Shown here one piece after another: positions 53,946 to 64,000 of a stretch of DNA of 64,000 nucleotides (positions within the stretch are counted from its first letter, which is position 1; each line of letters opens with the position of its first letter). Both the position numbers and the translations under genes were made by a program. Source of the DNA: Zonotrichia leucophrys gambelii (lineage: Eukaryota > Chordata > Aves > Passeriformes > Passerellidae); assembly GCF_028769735.1 (NCBI RefSeq), contig NC_088188.1:4053001-4117000 (forward strand), in the 5' to 3' direction. Below the pieces are notes generated by a model. That model was not told where the DNA came from, searched no databases, and saw only the letters and a program-made list of their open reading frames with translations.

Positions 53946-56364
53946 GGGTGACACCCCCTGAGTGCTGTGAGACACCCTGGCATGAGCTGGGTACCAGTGC
54001 AGGACAATGGGCCCCCTCTCCAGCCCTGTTTTTTGGGGTGCTCCAGGGAAGGGGCTCAGCAAAGCCTGGGGGAGGCTGGTGGGGGTCCCTGCTGAGCCTT
54101 GGCAGTGCTGGGGGGTCGTGGCTCCCCCAGGGCCCCGTGGTGTTCCCTGCTCTCCTCCGGTGCATCCTCTCCCTCAGTCGCTTCCTTCCTCCCATCCCCT
54201 TTTTCCAGCGCTGCTGCTGCTGTCTCCTGTCCCAGCAGCTGTTTTATAGCACTGGCTATTTTGACTACTCAGTTAACTATTTATCCAGATGGAGCAGCTC
54301 TGCTGTCATGGGCCTAGCATGTTTTTTCCATACACAAATTCTGTGTCAGAGCGGAGGCGACAAATCCCAAGGATCCCTGAGAGGTGTCCTGGGTGTTTGC
54401 TTTGGCCTCATTCAGCACCCCCAGCTCCCAGCCCTTCTCCAGCCCCTCTCACACCAAATTTTGGGGGTTTTGTCCTCCCTATCCCTGCTCTTTCCCTCAC
54501 ACAGGTCCCACCATTGGACCTTGCCCTGGCCCAGCTGCAGTAAGGAACTGGCTGCCTTTATTTTCCTAGCACTTCATTTTAATCAAATGCAAATCCCCAA
54601 GGCTTTGCAAAGCTGGTGCCCTGTGCAGATGTCAATTGCTGTGCCTGGGGAAGCTCTTTGCTGCCCTGGAAGGACTCCCTGACCCTGCTGGGAGCGGTGG
54701 CCCCATGGCCATTGCTGGCTCTGCCCAGTACTGAGGGTCCCCAGCCCCCAGTGAGGGAGCTCAGGGAGGATTTTGTGACCTGTGCATCCCCACAAAGGCT
54801 TTCCTGGGGTTTGAATCTGGGTCTCTGCAGCCCCAGTTAGGGCACAAACACTGCAGAGCTCAGCAGATATGCTGCTTTTTCTCCTTTTCCTGTTATTTTA
54901 TGGGGACTTCTGGCTTGCAGCTGCCTTTTGTGATGCTGTGATCACCTCTGCAGCCCTCCCAGCTCCCCATCTCCACCAGGAATGGGACACAGCTTCATCT
55001 GAACACCTCCCTGAGCAAATTCCTCAGAGGATTTTCACCTCCTCCCTCCAGCTGGGCTGAGGATTCCCCAGAAGCCCAACCTGTGGCAGATCCCAGCAGA
55101 GCAGGGGGTGCTCTCACCCCTGTGATCCCCTGGAACATCCCAGAGGCCCTGCTTGGCTGCTCAGCAGCATTTGCATTGAAAATCGGAACTTTGAAATGCA
55201 AAAAGTGATGTGATGGAAGCAATTGCAGCAGGGAGTTTGCAGAAAAGCCTAAATATTTATTTAGAAACATTGTGTGTTTCCTCTGCTCTTGAATTTCATA
55301 TTTATTTCCTTTGCTCCATCCTGGGCTGGGCACGAGCAAAGGCTGTAACAGCTTAGCCATGCTAGAGGGGACCTTTCTCACCATCTTACAGCAAAACTAG
55401 CTAAAATTCAGAAAACCATTCCAAAACTCTCTCCTGCAACATTTCTTTTTCTCCCAGCCCTTTTCTGAGCAGAGAGGCTGAAGTTTCCAAGCACGGTTGT
55501 CACTCGGTGCGTGAAAGGAAAGTTGGCAGCTCCCCAGCCCATTGTCACAGCCCCTTATGAAACTCAAGGATTTCAGCTACATTTCCTCCCTGCTGACCTT
55601 ATCGAGGTTCTGCATGTTTGTTTCTGGCATTTCTTCATGCACTTGCAGGGTGCAAAACACCCAAGGCACTGGGTACATCACCCAGCCCCTTGGAGGGAGC
55701 CGTTGCCTGGCTGAGGGGATTTTAATGCAGATAATTACTCCCAGCACAGTTTATTTAGTAAATTCCCTGTTGTTCTGTCTGTGGGTTGTCAGCCAAGGTT
55801 TCTGAGGGGCTGGAGCTGATTTGTAGCTGATGGTTGGTTCCTGAAGGCACCTTGGGGTGCATCACTGTATCCTGGGATTTTGAGTATCCCATCCCCTTCA
55901 CAGGGCTGGGGTTTCTGGCAAGAACGTGTCCATGAGGGGCTGAGTGATGTAAGAGTCAAATCAGGTCAGAAATGTTTATTTTCAGCCCGTGCTGGGTGCA
56001 GGACACGCTGCCACCCTCAGCTGCTGCCAGCTGTGCCCAGAGCAGGGGGGAGCAGCCCTGCAGTGTTTGTGACACACAAGGGCAGCCCTGGCCTGCAGCC
56101 ACCCAGCAGCAGCACCAGGGTGTGTGTTGGGCTTCCTCCATCCAGCTGCCTGGCCAGGGAGATAAGAGTGGGGCAGGAAGTGTCTCACTCCATGCTGGGA
56201 TGGAGGAGCCTTGGCTGGGGCTGAAGGGCAGCTCCTGAGCCCCTCAGCAGTGTGGGGATAACCCTGGGGTTGGTTAAATGCTTCTTCTGTGGGGTCCCAC
56301 ACTGGGAACAGTCCCAGTTTGGCTATGGGGGGTTGGAGGGTGCAGGAGGTGGGGCAGCACTGCC
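53946..56364. other. Intergenic region, no recognisable gene
   Basis: GC-moderate sequence with many overlapping, domain-free open frames (for example 53948-54682). No element that I can name. Confidence 0.5.
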
Positions 56365-56370
56365 AACATC

Positions 56371-56762
56371 TGTGACGGTGTTCACAGGGGTCTTATGTTA
56401 AAGGAAGAGATGAGGATCTGACTCCATATTTCAGAAGGCTTGATTTATTATTTTATGATATATATTACATTAAAACTATATTAAAGAATAGAAGAAAAGG
56501 TTTCATCTCAGAAGGCTAGCTAAGCTAAGAATAGAAAGAGCAAGAATGATAACAAAGGCAGCTGCCTCAGACTCTCTGTCCAAGCCAGCTGACTGTGATT
56601 GGCCATTAATTACAAACATCCAACATGGGCCAATCACAGATGCATCTGTTGCATTCCACAGCAGCAGATAATCAATGTTTACATTTTGTTTCTGAGGCCT
56701 CTCAGCTTCTCAGGAGGAAAAAATCCTAAGGAAAGGATTTTCATAAGAAGATGTCTGCGACA
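56371..56762 (-). mobile_element. Solo LTR, minus strand, perfect 6-bp duplication
   Basis: 392 bp, TGTGACGGTG to GTCTGCGACA, flanked by aacatc at 56365-56370 and 56763-56768. The minus strand carries an AATAAA (complement of TTTATT near 56442) and CCAAT-type blocks (complement of GATTGGCC). It belongs to the family of 10442-10958 but to a shorter subfamily shared with 59593 and 61733. Confidence 0.92.
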
Positions 56763-56889
56763 AACATCCCCATCCTGCAGCCACACAACCATCCTGGCTG
56801 CAAGCCTGCAGTGACACAAGGGGTGGGCACAAGCACCCCAGGGTCAGCTCCACACTCACCCAGAAAGGCAAGCTGGGGGTGGTAAGGGT

Positions 56890-57113
56890 GAATCTGTTCA
56901 AACTGGAAAAGGAGAGATTTAGATTGGGTATTTGGAATAAATTCTTCCCTCTGGGGGTGGTGCCCAGGGCAGCTGTGGCTGCCCTGGAAGTGGCCAAGGC
57001 CACACTGGATGGGACTTGGAGCAGCCTGGGATGGTGGAAGGTGCTCCACACTTGGAAGGAAGAGCTGGAATGAGCTGATATTTAAGGTGCATTCCAACCC
57101 AGCTCATTCCAGG
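56890..57113 (+). mobile_element. CR1 LINE 3' end
   Basis: CTGTTCAAACTGGAAAAGG, AATAAATTCTTCCCTCTGGG, CAGCTGTGGCTGCCC, GACTTGGAGCAGCCTGG, then AACCCAGCTCATTCCAGGAC. + orientation, diverged and 5' truncated. Confidence 0.85.
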
Positions 57114-57694
57114 ACTGAGTGAAGCCTCCCCATGTCCCAGGGGAATGCAGCAGGAACAGGGACACCTCCATCTGCTCAGCATTCACTCATCACTGTCAGA
57201 GCCAATCTGAGCAAAGGGAGCTCTCTGCATGCTGTGCACGAGTATCCAGGGATCTGCTGGATGTGGGGCACAGAAACCCCTCTGCCCCAGTGATTGTGCC
57301 AGAGCAGGGTCCTGCACCCTCCCCTGAGCTGGGAGCTGCATCCAGCACTGAGGGTTGTGCTGGGCTCTGCTTTGCCAACAGCAGTCAGCAAACAGCCCTG
57401 CCCAGGGTGCATGAGGAGGGTTCCAACCTGGCTCCAAAAAAGCAAATCCACCCAAAGCTATCTTCACAAACCGAATTCCCCTCTGCCATCTGTGTGTGCC
57501 CTCCCCCGTGCTGGGGATAATTGCTGCATCCTCCAGCAGGCTGCTCCTGGTGGGACTCGGTGTTCAGGGACTGTGAGTGCTGCCACAGCCACCAGGTGCT
57601 CCTGCTGCTGCTCCGGGGCTTTGGGAGGGCAGGCAGGGACTGGGATCACTCACTGGGGTTGCAAAACAGCTCTTGCAAAGAGACCCTGGTATTT

Positions 57695-57930
57695 TATAGA
57701 ATCCCAGGCTGGAAGGAACCTTAGGGATCATCTGCTCCAACCTTTCTTGGCAGAAGCACAGTCTAGACGAGATGGCCCAGCACCACATCCAGCCAATTCT
57801 AAAGAGTCCAATGCTGGGGAAACCACCACATCCCTGGGGAAATGATTCCAATGGCTGATTGTTCTCATTGTGAAAAATGTTCCTCTTGTGTCCAACTGGA
57901 ATCTCCCCAGGAATAACTTGTACCCAGTGC
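57695..57930 (-). mobile_element. CR1 LINE 3' end, antisense
   Basis: It starts ATAGAATCCCAGGCTGGAAGG, the complement of the CR1 tail, and continues AGATGGCCCAGCACCACATC and GGCTGATTGTTCTCATTGTG. Minus orientation. Confidence 0.92.
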
Positions 57931-58692
57931 AGGGTGTGATTTTTTCCTAAAGGGTTCTTGCACACAAGCTTTTCCTGGAGGGAGGAAAAAAAAATAATCA
58001 CAGTAAAAAGAAAATAATTGGAGTAACAAAATGGGGGTGCATATAGTGCTGAGCATCAGCAAGACCAGCAGCAGCTCTGTATCCTCTGCTGTATTTTAAT
58101 GCAGTGAAAATGGGAGAGAGCAAAGGTTTGGCTCAGCACAGCCAGAATGATCCCAGCTGTGCCTGGGATTGGGTCTGTGCTGAGCTCCAGGAGAGGGACC
58201 TGACTCAACCAGTCCCTAGCAGACCATTTAGGAGTTTTATTTCTTTATGGGTGATTAATGGCAGTGTTTCATTTCTAATGGAAGGAAATGGGGAGGAAAT
58301 GGTTTCTTGCCTTCATTTGTCAGGGGTTTGTTTAAAAGGGCGCTCGCGTTCCCTGGAAATAGGTCAGGGTTGTGTATTTCCAGGGACGAGGAGCTGCTCA
58401 GGCTGAGGCTGGGTGTCAGATGTGTGCATGATGGAGGACTCAAGGCTTTCCTGTGTGAGGCTGTTCCCTCTCCTTCCCCACCCCTGTGCCAGGGACACCC
58501 TGGGTCCTGCTGGTGGAACCAGAGGGGTGGAGGCTCCCAGCTGGAGCAGCCCCTGGTGCACAGAGGATCAGCAGTTCCTGGGGTGGAAATGGATTTTCCT
58601 GGGCTCTGCTGCAGGCAGCCTGAGCTGAGTAAGGAGGGTGCCTCAGCCCTGGGAGCTGTGTGTACCTCCCTGAAGGGCTCTGGAGCAGGTGG

Positions 58693-59083
58693 TCATAGAA
58701 TCATAGATTCCTGGGTTTCTGTAGGCTGTAAAAGCCCTCTGAGATCACAGAGTCCAACTGTTCCCCCACCACTAACCATCTCTCCAAGTGCCACATCTAC
58801 AAGGCTTTTAAACCCCTCCAGGGCTGGGGACTCCACCACTGCCCTGGGCAGCTGTGCCAGGGCTGGACAACCCTTTGGGTGAGGATATTTTCCCTAAAAT
58901 CCAACTCAAACCTCCCCAGGCACAACCAGAGGCTGTTTTCTCTTGTCTGTCCCTGTTCCCTGGGAGCAGAGCCTGACCCCCCTGTCAGGGAGCTCTGGGG
59001 TCCCCCTGAGCCTCCTTTTGTCCTTCACCTCTACATCAAACCTGTGCTCCAGACTCTTCCCCAGCTCCACTGCCCTTCCTGGG
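58693..59083 (-). mobile_element. CR1 LINE 3' region, antisense
   Basis: It starts TCATAGAATCATAGATTCC (tail complement), then AGAGTCCAACTGTTCCCC, GGGGACTCCACCACTGCC and CCCCAGCTCCACTGCCC. Minus orientation. The open frames inside it are not host genes. Confidence 0.92.
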
Positions 59084-59592
59084 CACAGAAATTCATTGGG
59101 CACAGAGCTTTCAAAGGAAAAATCTTGGTTTTGAGTGGAGTGAATGTACTGCCCACAACTCCCCATGAAAAACAGGGATGAGGAGGCACCACTGGGCCAG
59201 CCCCATGGGCAGAGGATGGCAAAGCCACTGTCCCATGTCCTTGCTGCTGCCAGGAAAGCTGAGATGGAGTCACTGCTCTGGACCCTCTGCCTGTGCCATG
59301 GCTTGGCCACAGGGTGGGATGCAGTGGGGAGGTGCAGAAGGGTTTAACATCCCTCATTGCTGCCCTGACACTGGGGAGAGTTTCAGAGGTAAATAAGACT
59401 GTCTGGTGTTTTATAAATGCCAGTTTCTGGTCAGTTTGTGCACTGAGGTTGAGATGTTTCCATAAGATCAGAGCCCAGGGCTGAGCAAACCCAGGGCACT
59501 GGGTCCCTTGGGGTGACTCTTGCCACCATCCCAAGCCCCTCAGGGGACACACTTTGATGTCCTGGAGTCCTACAGGAGCCAAAAGTGTTAAT

Positions 59593-59976
59593 TGTGACCA
59601 TGTTCACAGGGGTCTTAGGATGAGGGAAGAGACGAGGATCTGACTCCATGTTTCAGAAGGCTGATTTATTATTTTATGATATATATTATATTAAAACTAT
59701 ACCAAAAGAATAGAAGAAAGGATTTCATCAGAAGGCTAGCTAAGAATAGAAAAAGAAATAATGATAACAAAGGTTTGTGGCTGGGACTCTCTGTCTGAGC
59801 CAGCTGACTGTGATTGGCCATTAATTAGAAACATCCAACATGGGCCAATCACAGATGCACCTGTTGCATTCCACAGCAGCAGATAATCAATGTTTACTTT
59901 TTGTTCCTGAGGCCTCTGAGCTTCTCAGGAGAAAAAATCCTAAAGAAAGGATTTTTCAATAAAGATGTCTCTGACA
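59593..59976 (-). mobile_element. Solo LTR, minus strand
   Basis: 384 bp, TGTGACCATG to CTCTGACA, flanked by ttaat at 59588-59592 and 59977-59981. Only five bases match; the sixth is ambiguous. Sequence and layout match 56371-56762, including the complement of GATTGGCC and the TTTATT block. Confidence 0.9.
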
Positions 59977-59981
59977 TTAAT

Positions 59982-61194
59982 GATAATCTGAGCCATTAAA
60001 AAAAAATCATTTGTGCACTGAAAGGACTCAGCCTTTGGAAAAGTCACCCACGTTCCTCTCCAGCTCCACCATTGCTGGTGGCCATCCTTCCCCAGCCCTG
60101 CTGTGGGCTCTCAGCCTGGCCAGGCAGCCTGAGCCCAGAAATCCCAGCAGCAATGACATGGTTGGGTGCATCTTCATCGCTGCAGGCTGAGCAGAGCTGG
60201 TGACACACGGTGGGGCTGGCACTGGAGCTGCTGTGGTGCCATCTGCAGAGAGCCGCCCCCACGCTCCTGCAGATCCCATTCCCTGAGCTCTGTGCTTGCC
60301 CAGAGAGCTCCTGCTGGGCTCCACAGAGCCTGGCCAGGAGCCCAGGGTGGTCCCAGACCCCCCATCCCCATGGGGATGTTCTTTGCACCCCTCTGAGATG
60401 GATGCAGAGCTATCACATCCCCTCCCTTTCCTTGGCACACATTCTGAGCACAGGCTCCTTCCAGGCATCCCTCCCTCCCCACCAGCACTTCCAGCAGCAA
60501 ATGTTCTTGTGATTTTTCTTATTTGATTTGATTTTTTAAGAAATCTTTTTATCCCAGGCTATTTCTGATGTAGGAGACAAGGGCTGAGCTCTGTTCCATC
60601 TTCAGAGGGATGCAGCTGGGTGCCTTGTAAACCCTCCCAGTCCTTATGCACCTGGGGATTCTTGTGTTTTAAATGTCAGTTTGGCTCCTTGTATTTTATT
60701 TAAAGTGCACTTGGGGACTCAGGAGCTTGTGGGATCAGGTTGACTGAGGGGAGAGAGCTTCAGATTTCACAGGGAAGCTGGAAAACAGGCACGTGTCATT
60801 TCACAGGGGGACAGGAAGGAAGCCAAGTCCCACACTGCATCCCACCAGTGCCAGGAGATGCCCTGCGTGCTCCTTCCTCCAGAGCTGGCAATTCAGACCT
60901 CCAACAAAAACTCAACCCAACCTTGTTTTGAAAGAAATGCTGGGTTCTAAATATATGCATCCTGGGGTTTACATTTGGAGAGCACTTGCTGCATGTCTAC
61001 AGCTTGAAGCTTGGAGTGTAAAAATAGCACGAGAGCCAAGATTGGTGTGAGAGACTCCAGGAGGAGAGGCGGGCACAGCACATGCCAGCTCACATGGAAC
61101 CACTTGTCCCCACACAGGGGGCACAGCCCAGCCCCGAAATGCTGTGGGGCTGCTGATCCATGGGGATCCTGCACTGGGGGCTGAGGATAAGGAG
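59982..61194. other. Intergenic region, no recognisable gene
   Basis: GC-moderate unique sequence. The overlapping open frames at 60028-60526 on both strands show no domain. No transposon is recognised. Confidence 0.5.
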
Positions 61195-61640
61195 TAAAGA
61201 AGAAAATAGAGGGTATTATTATATATTTTTTGGTGTTTTTTTATTTTATTTTTGTATTTGGTGTTATTGTAGTAGGCTATTTTTTTGTTTAAATTATTGG
61301 GGTTTTTAATGTAGTTTTTGTGTTATAGGAAAAATTGCTTTAATTTGTGGTTATGTAAGAAAAGTTTAGCTAAAGGTTATTTTATTTTTTTATTTAAGAT
61401 TTTTTGTAACTTTTATTTCCTTTGATTTTTATTATATTTGTCTATTTTATTTTATGTTTTATTTTAAAATTTAAATTAAGGAGGATTACTGTTTTGCAAA
61501 ATTTTTATTGTTTAAGGAACAGGTTAAAATTTTGGGGTTTGTTTGTTTAGAATTTTTATGTGGTTGTGGTTTTTTTTGTTGTTGCTTTTTTTTTTTCGTT
61601 AGTTGTGCTCTTAGCACATGATATTGAATTTTAAGGTGGT
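61195..61640. other. C-depleted segment of unknown origin
   Basis: Between 61201 and 61560 the + strand has only about 10 C in 360 bases, while G stays common. T dominates. The borders are abrupt: the left flank is ordinary GC-moderate sequence and a CT-rich stretch starts near 61660. I recognise no element family. A purine-rich stretch, GGAGTAAAGAAGAAAATAGA, stands at the left edge. Confidence 0.7.
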
Positions 61641-61732
61641 ATAAGTATAGGCATAGGTTATTTTTTTTCTTTTTCTCTCTCTCCTGGGGGAGAGGACCAG
61701 CTGGGAGGGGTGAATGCAGCAGAGAGAGAGGA

Positions 61733-62125
61733 TGTGGTGGTGTTCACAGGGGTCCCAGGATGAGGGAAGAGATGAGAATCTTGACTCCGTGTTTCAGAAG
61801 GCTGATTTATTATTTTATGATACATATTATATTAAAGAAAATTATGTATTAGAACGATACTAAAAGAATAGAAGAAAGGATTTCATCAGAAGGCTAGCAA
61901 GGAATAGAAAAGGATGATAATAAAATCTTGTGACTGACCAGAGAGTCCAAGCCAGCTGACTGTGATTGGCCATTAATTAAAAACAACCCCATGAGACCAA
62001 TCACAGATGCACCTGTTGCATTCCACAGCAGCAGATAATCATTGTTTACATTTCATTTCTGAGGCCTCAGCTTCTCAGGAGAAAAATCCTAGCAAAAGGA
62101 TTTTTCATAAAACGTGGCAGTGACA
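61733..62125 (-). mobile_element. Solo LTR, minus strand, perfect 6-bp duplication
   Basis: 393 bp, TGTGGTGGTG to GGCAGTGACA, flanked by agagga at 61727-61732 and 62126-62131. It contains the same minus-strand AATAAA and CCAAT-type blocks as 56371 and 59593. The 6-bp duplication supports a class II (ERVK-type) integrase. Confidence 0.93.
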
Positions 62126-62622
62126 AGAGGAGGTTGGGCTGAGGAGAGCTGTGTTTGATCATTGGGGTCACACTCGGTCACTGCAGCACCACTGGCACAA
62201 GGTGAGCCTGGAATTGCTGCCTGCTGCCAGGAAGGGAAGCTGGGCCAGCCAGGGGAGGATTTCCCTGCCTCTGGTAGGGCTGCTTGTGCTTAGAGCACGG
62301 TGAGGACTTGCAGACGCTATAAATAATCATCTAGACCAAAACCACGCCAGGCTGATGGCCCTCGAGCAGGCAGCCCTGGAGGAGCCTGTTCTCCTCTGAC
62401 AGTGTCCTTCCTCATTCCCCAGTGCAGGAGCAATGCTGGTCATACTCACTGGTATTCCTGCCATTCCTCTTCACAGCTTTGCCCAGGAATATCTCATCTT
62501 TGGGAGATGAGCTATCCCAAGGGGCTCACCTTTTTCCCTCGAGGTTTATGTTCTTCCACATGCCTAGACCCAGCACAGCCATGAATTTATGGGCAGCATT
62601 TCCCACAGCCAGCACTGGAATC

Positions 62623-62740
62623 AAAGGCCATCCTCTGGCATTAATGACACCCCAAACCCCACTGTGTTTGGCTTTTTTCAGAGGCCATCCCCTGGCATTA
62701 ATGCCATCCCCAACACCGTTGTGTTTGGCTTTCCCACCCC
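62623..62740. repeat. Two-copy tandem repeat of about 57-60 bp
   Basis: Both units contain GGCCATCC(T/C)CTGGCATTAATG and TGTGTTTGGCTTT. The second unit starts near 62680. Identity is about 80% by eye. Confidence 0.85.
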
Positions 62741-63203
62741 AGCACATCCAGGCCGCTCAGCAACCTCAGGCCTGTGGGGATTGGGGTTGAGTGGGAGCAT
62801 GGCCATGCCAGGGTGATGGAGAAGCTGTTGCTGGCACTGGGTGTTTCTGAGCATGGGAGAAAGCCCTGGCTGGCTCTGTTTGCCCTGGCAGTGCCCGCTC
62901 AGCCCCGGCCTTTCCAAGAGGGGACATTTTCCACAGGAGCTGGGAGAAGCCTCCGTGTCCATGCCAGAGCTGAGTCAGCCTGGTTGTGAGGGAAGGAGTG
63001 TATGTATGTGTGTGTGTGGGGGGAATTAAACAGTCAATCATGCTTTCAGCAAGCCTGAAATCATCTGTGATATTTTTATTTCCAGATTCCCGGCTCCAAT
63101 TTTTGTGGGAAGGTTGTTCCCGGCGTGCCGGCCGCAGTGACGCCATGCTGAGGGCAGCCCTGGCACACTGGGCCTGGGGGTGGTGAGCAAAGCCTGGCAC
63201 CAT

Positions 63204-63222
63204 TCCATCCATCCATCCATCC
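63204..63222. repeat. (CCAT)n microsatellite
   Basis: About four to five CCAT units in a row; short. Confidence 0.8.
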
Positions 63223-63607
63223 CAGAGCTCCCCTCATCCTTGCTCCACAAGCTGAGGACTGGGGGCAAATTTCAGCAGTGAATTTGCTTTTCAGCCCCTC
63301 AATGGCCCAGGGGAAGGTGGGCACATCCTCTCCTTGTGTGGCTGCTCTTCCCTCTTCCCGATGGACACCCCAGGGACTGTGGCACCTCAGAGGCCTCCTG
63401 GAGCCACCTGCCAGGGCAGAGAATGGTGTGCAAGTGAGAACACTGCTTTGGGAAAAGCTGGGAACGCAAGGAGCCTGCTGGGATGGAGCCTCTGCACTCA
63501 GGTGAGGAGAGCGAGGTGAGCAGTGACTTTATGAAAGAACACACAAAAGAAATAAAAATAAGTAAGTGGTCCTTGGTTTCAGAAGGGTGAGATGGGGCAT
63601 TTCACCC

Positions 63608-63767
63608 TAGAGAAGCTGCTCCATCCCTGGGAGTGTCCATGGCCAGGTTTGATGGGGTTTGGAGCAACCTGGTCTAGTGGAAGGTGTCCATGCCCATGGC
63701 AGGGAATTGGAATTAAATGGCCTTTAAGGTCCCTTCTAACCCAAATCATTCCATGATTCTCTGATCT
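63608..63767 (+). mobile_element. CR1 LINE 3' end
   Basis: CTCCATCCCTGGGAGTGTCC, GGAGCAACCTGGTCTAGTGG, GTCCCTTCTAACCCAAATC, then CATTCCATGATTCTCTGAT. + orientation with the expected ATTCT tail. Confidence 0.93.
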
Positions 63768-64000
63768 TGGGAATGTATTTTTCCCTAAAGCCTCAGTCCC
63801 TTCAGCAATGTAAAGAGGAGAATTTCAAAACGTTGGGTTTTCTGGGTTGGTTTCTTTATTTTTTTGCCTACTTGGTCCCTGTTTCTGACCAGAGGCACAG
63901 CCTGAACCCGCCAGGCCCAAGACCAGAAAGGACAACTAAAGCAACTTGATTTGGAGGGATGCTCATAACGATGCTTGGAGCTGGGAAATCACCACCAATT

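Larger units (their letters stand above)
62132..63607. other. Intergenic region, no recognisable gene
   Basis: Unique GC-moderate sequence with a 59-bp duplication (see 62623-62740), a short TG run near 63000-63018 and a (CCAT)n run at 63204-63222. No exon is recognised. Confidence 0.5.

Noticed and set aside
53948..54682. 244-codon open frame on the plus strand
   Set aside because: Low-complexity, Pro/Ser/Leu-rich, no domain and no splice or promoter context; it probably arises by chance.
56371..62125. A full-length endogenous retrovirus between neighbouring LTRs
   Set aside because: Each LTR is flanked by its own target-site duplication, and the sequence between them holds CR1 and unique DNA, not retroviral genes; they are independent solo LTRs.
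43000..64000. ATP2A3, the gene expected next to ZZEF1 by mammalian synteny
   Set aside because: I found no start resembling the SERCA N-terminus and no exon of a P-type ATPase in any frame; it probably lies beyond the window, if synteny holds.

Overview
The window is vertebrate nuclear DNA, most likely from a songbird. The evidence is one multi-exon gene with GT-AG introns, several CR1 retrotransposon 3' ends in both orientations, and solo LTRs of endogenous retrovirus families that I associate with passerine genomes. The species itself cannot be read from the sequence. There is no prokaryotic content, no CRISPR array and no operon.

The left two thirds (1316-40482, + strand) hold the C-terminal part of ZZEF1 (zinc finger ZZ-type and EF-hand domain containing 1). 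I placed 43 consecutive coding exons. Their lengths sum to 6,900 nt, which is 2,299 codons plus a TAA stop, and reading frame is kept across every junction. The N-terminal part (EF-hand, DOC/APC10-like domain) lies upstream of the window, so positions 1-1315 are intron. Visible parts of the protein are a CUB-like module (exons 10-12), a long Ser/Pro-rich linker (exon 17), two tandem ZZ zinc fingers (exons 22-24), a long helical C-terminal region, and a second CUB-like module (exons 38-39) that repeats a motif of the first. A probable 3' UTR follows, with AATAAA signals near 41485 and 42541.

The introns hold LTRs of one family on the minus strand (795-1175, 10442-10958, 25483-25937), another LTR (18863-19558), a 13-unit minisatellite (8827-9201), a 382-bp polypyrimidine tract (28203-28584), AT-rich DNA and CR1 pieces. 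Two introns carry fossil copies of the end of the preceding exon together with its 5' splice site: a 40-bp perfect copy of the exon 23 end at 20171-20210, and a roughly 300-bp tandem copy including 50 bp of exon 40 at 38547-38844.

The right third (about 42.6-64 kb) is more GC-rich and has no gene that I can support. It holds a CpG-rich 51-55-bp minisatellite (47323-47770), a solo LTR with a perfect 6-bp target-site duplication (50287-50887), three more minus-strand LTRs of the intronic family (56371-56762, 59593-59976, 61733-62125), an LTR fragment (53665-53945), several CR1 ends, and a C-depleted segment (61195-61640) that may be a deaminase-edited relic. In mammals ATP2A3 lies beyond the ZZEF1 3' end; no exon of it was recognised here.

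I found no new biological system. The most interesting signals are the duplicated exon ends with splice donors, the C-depleted segment and the CpG-rich minisatellite.
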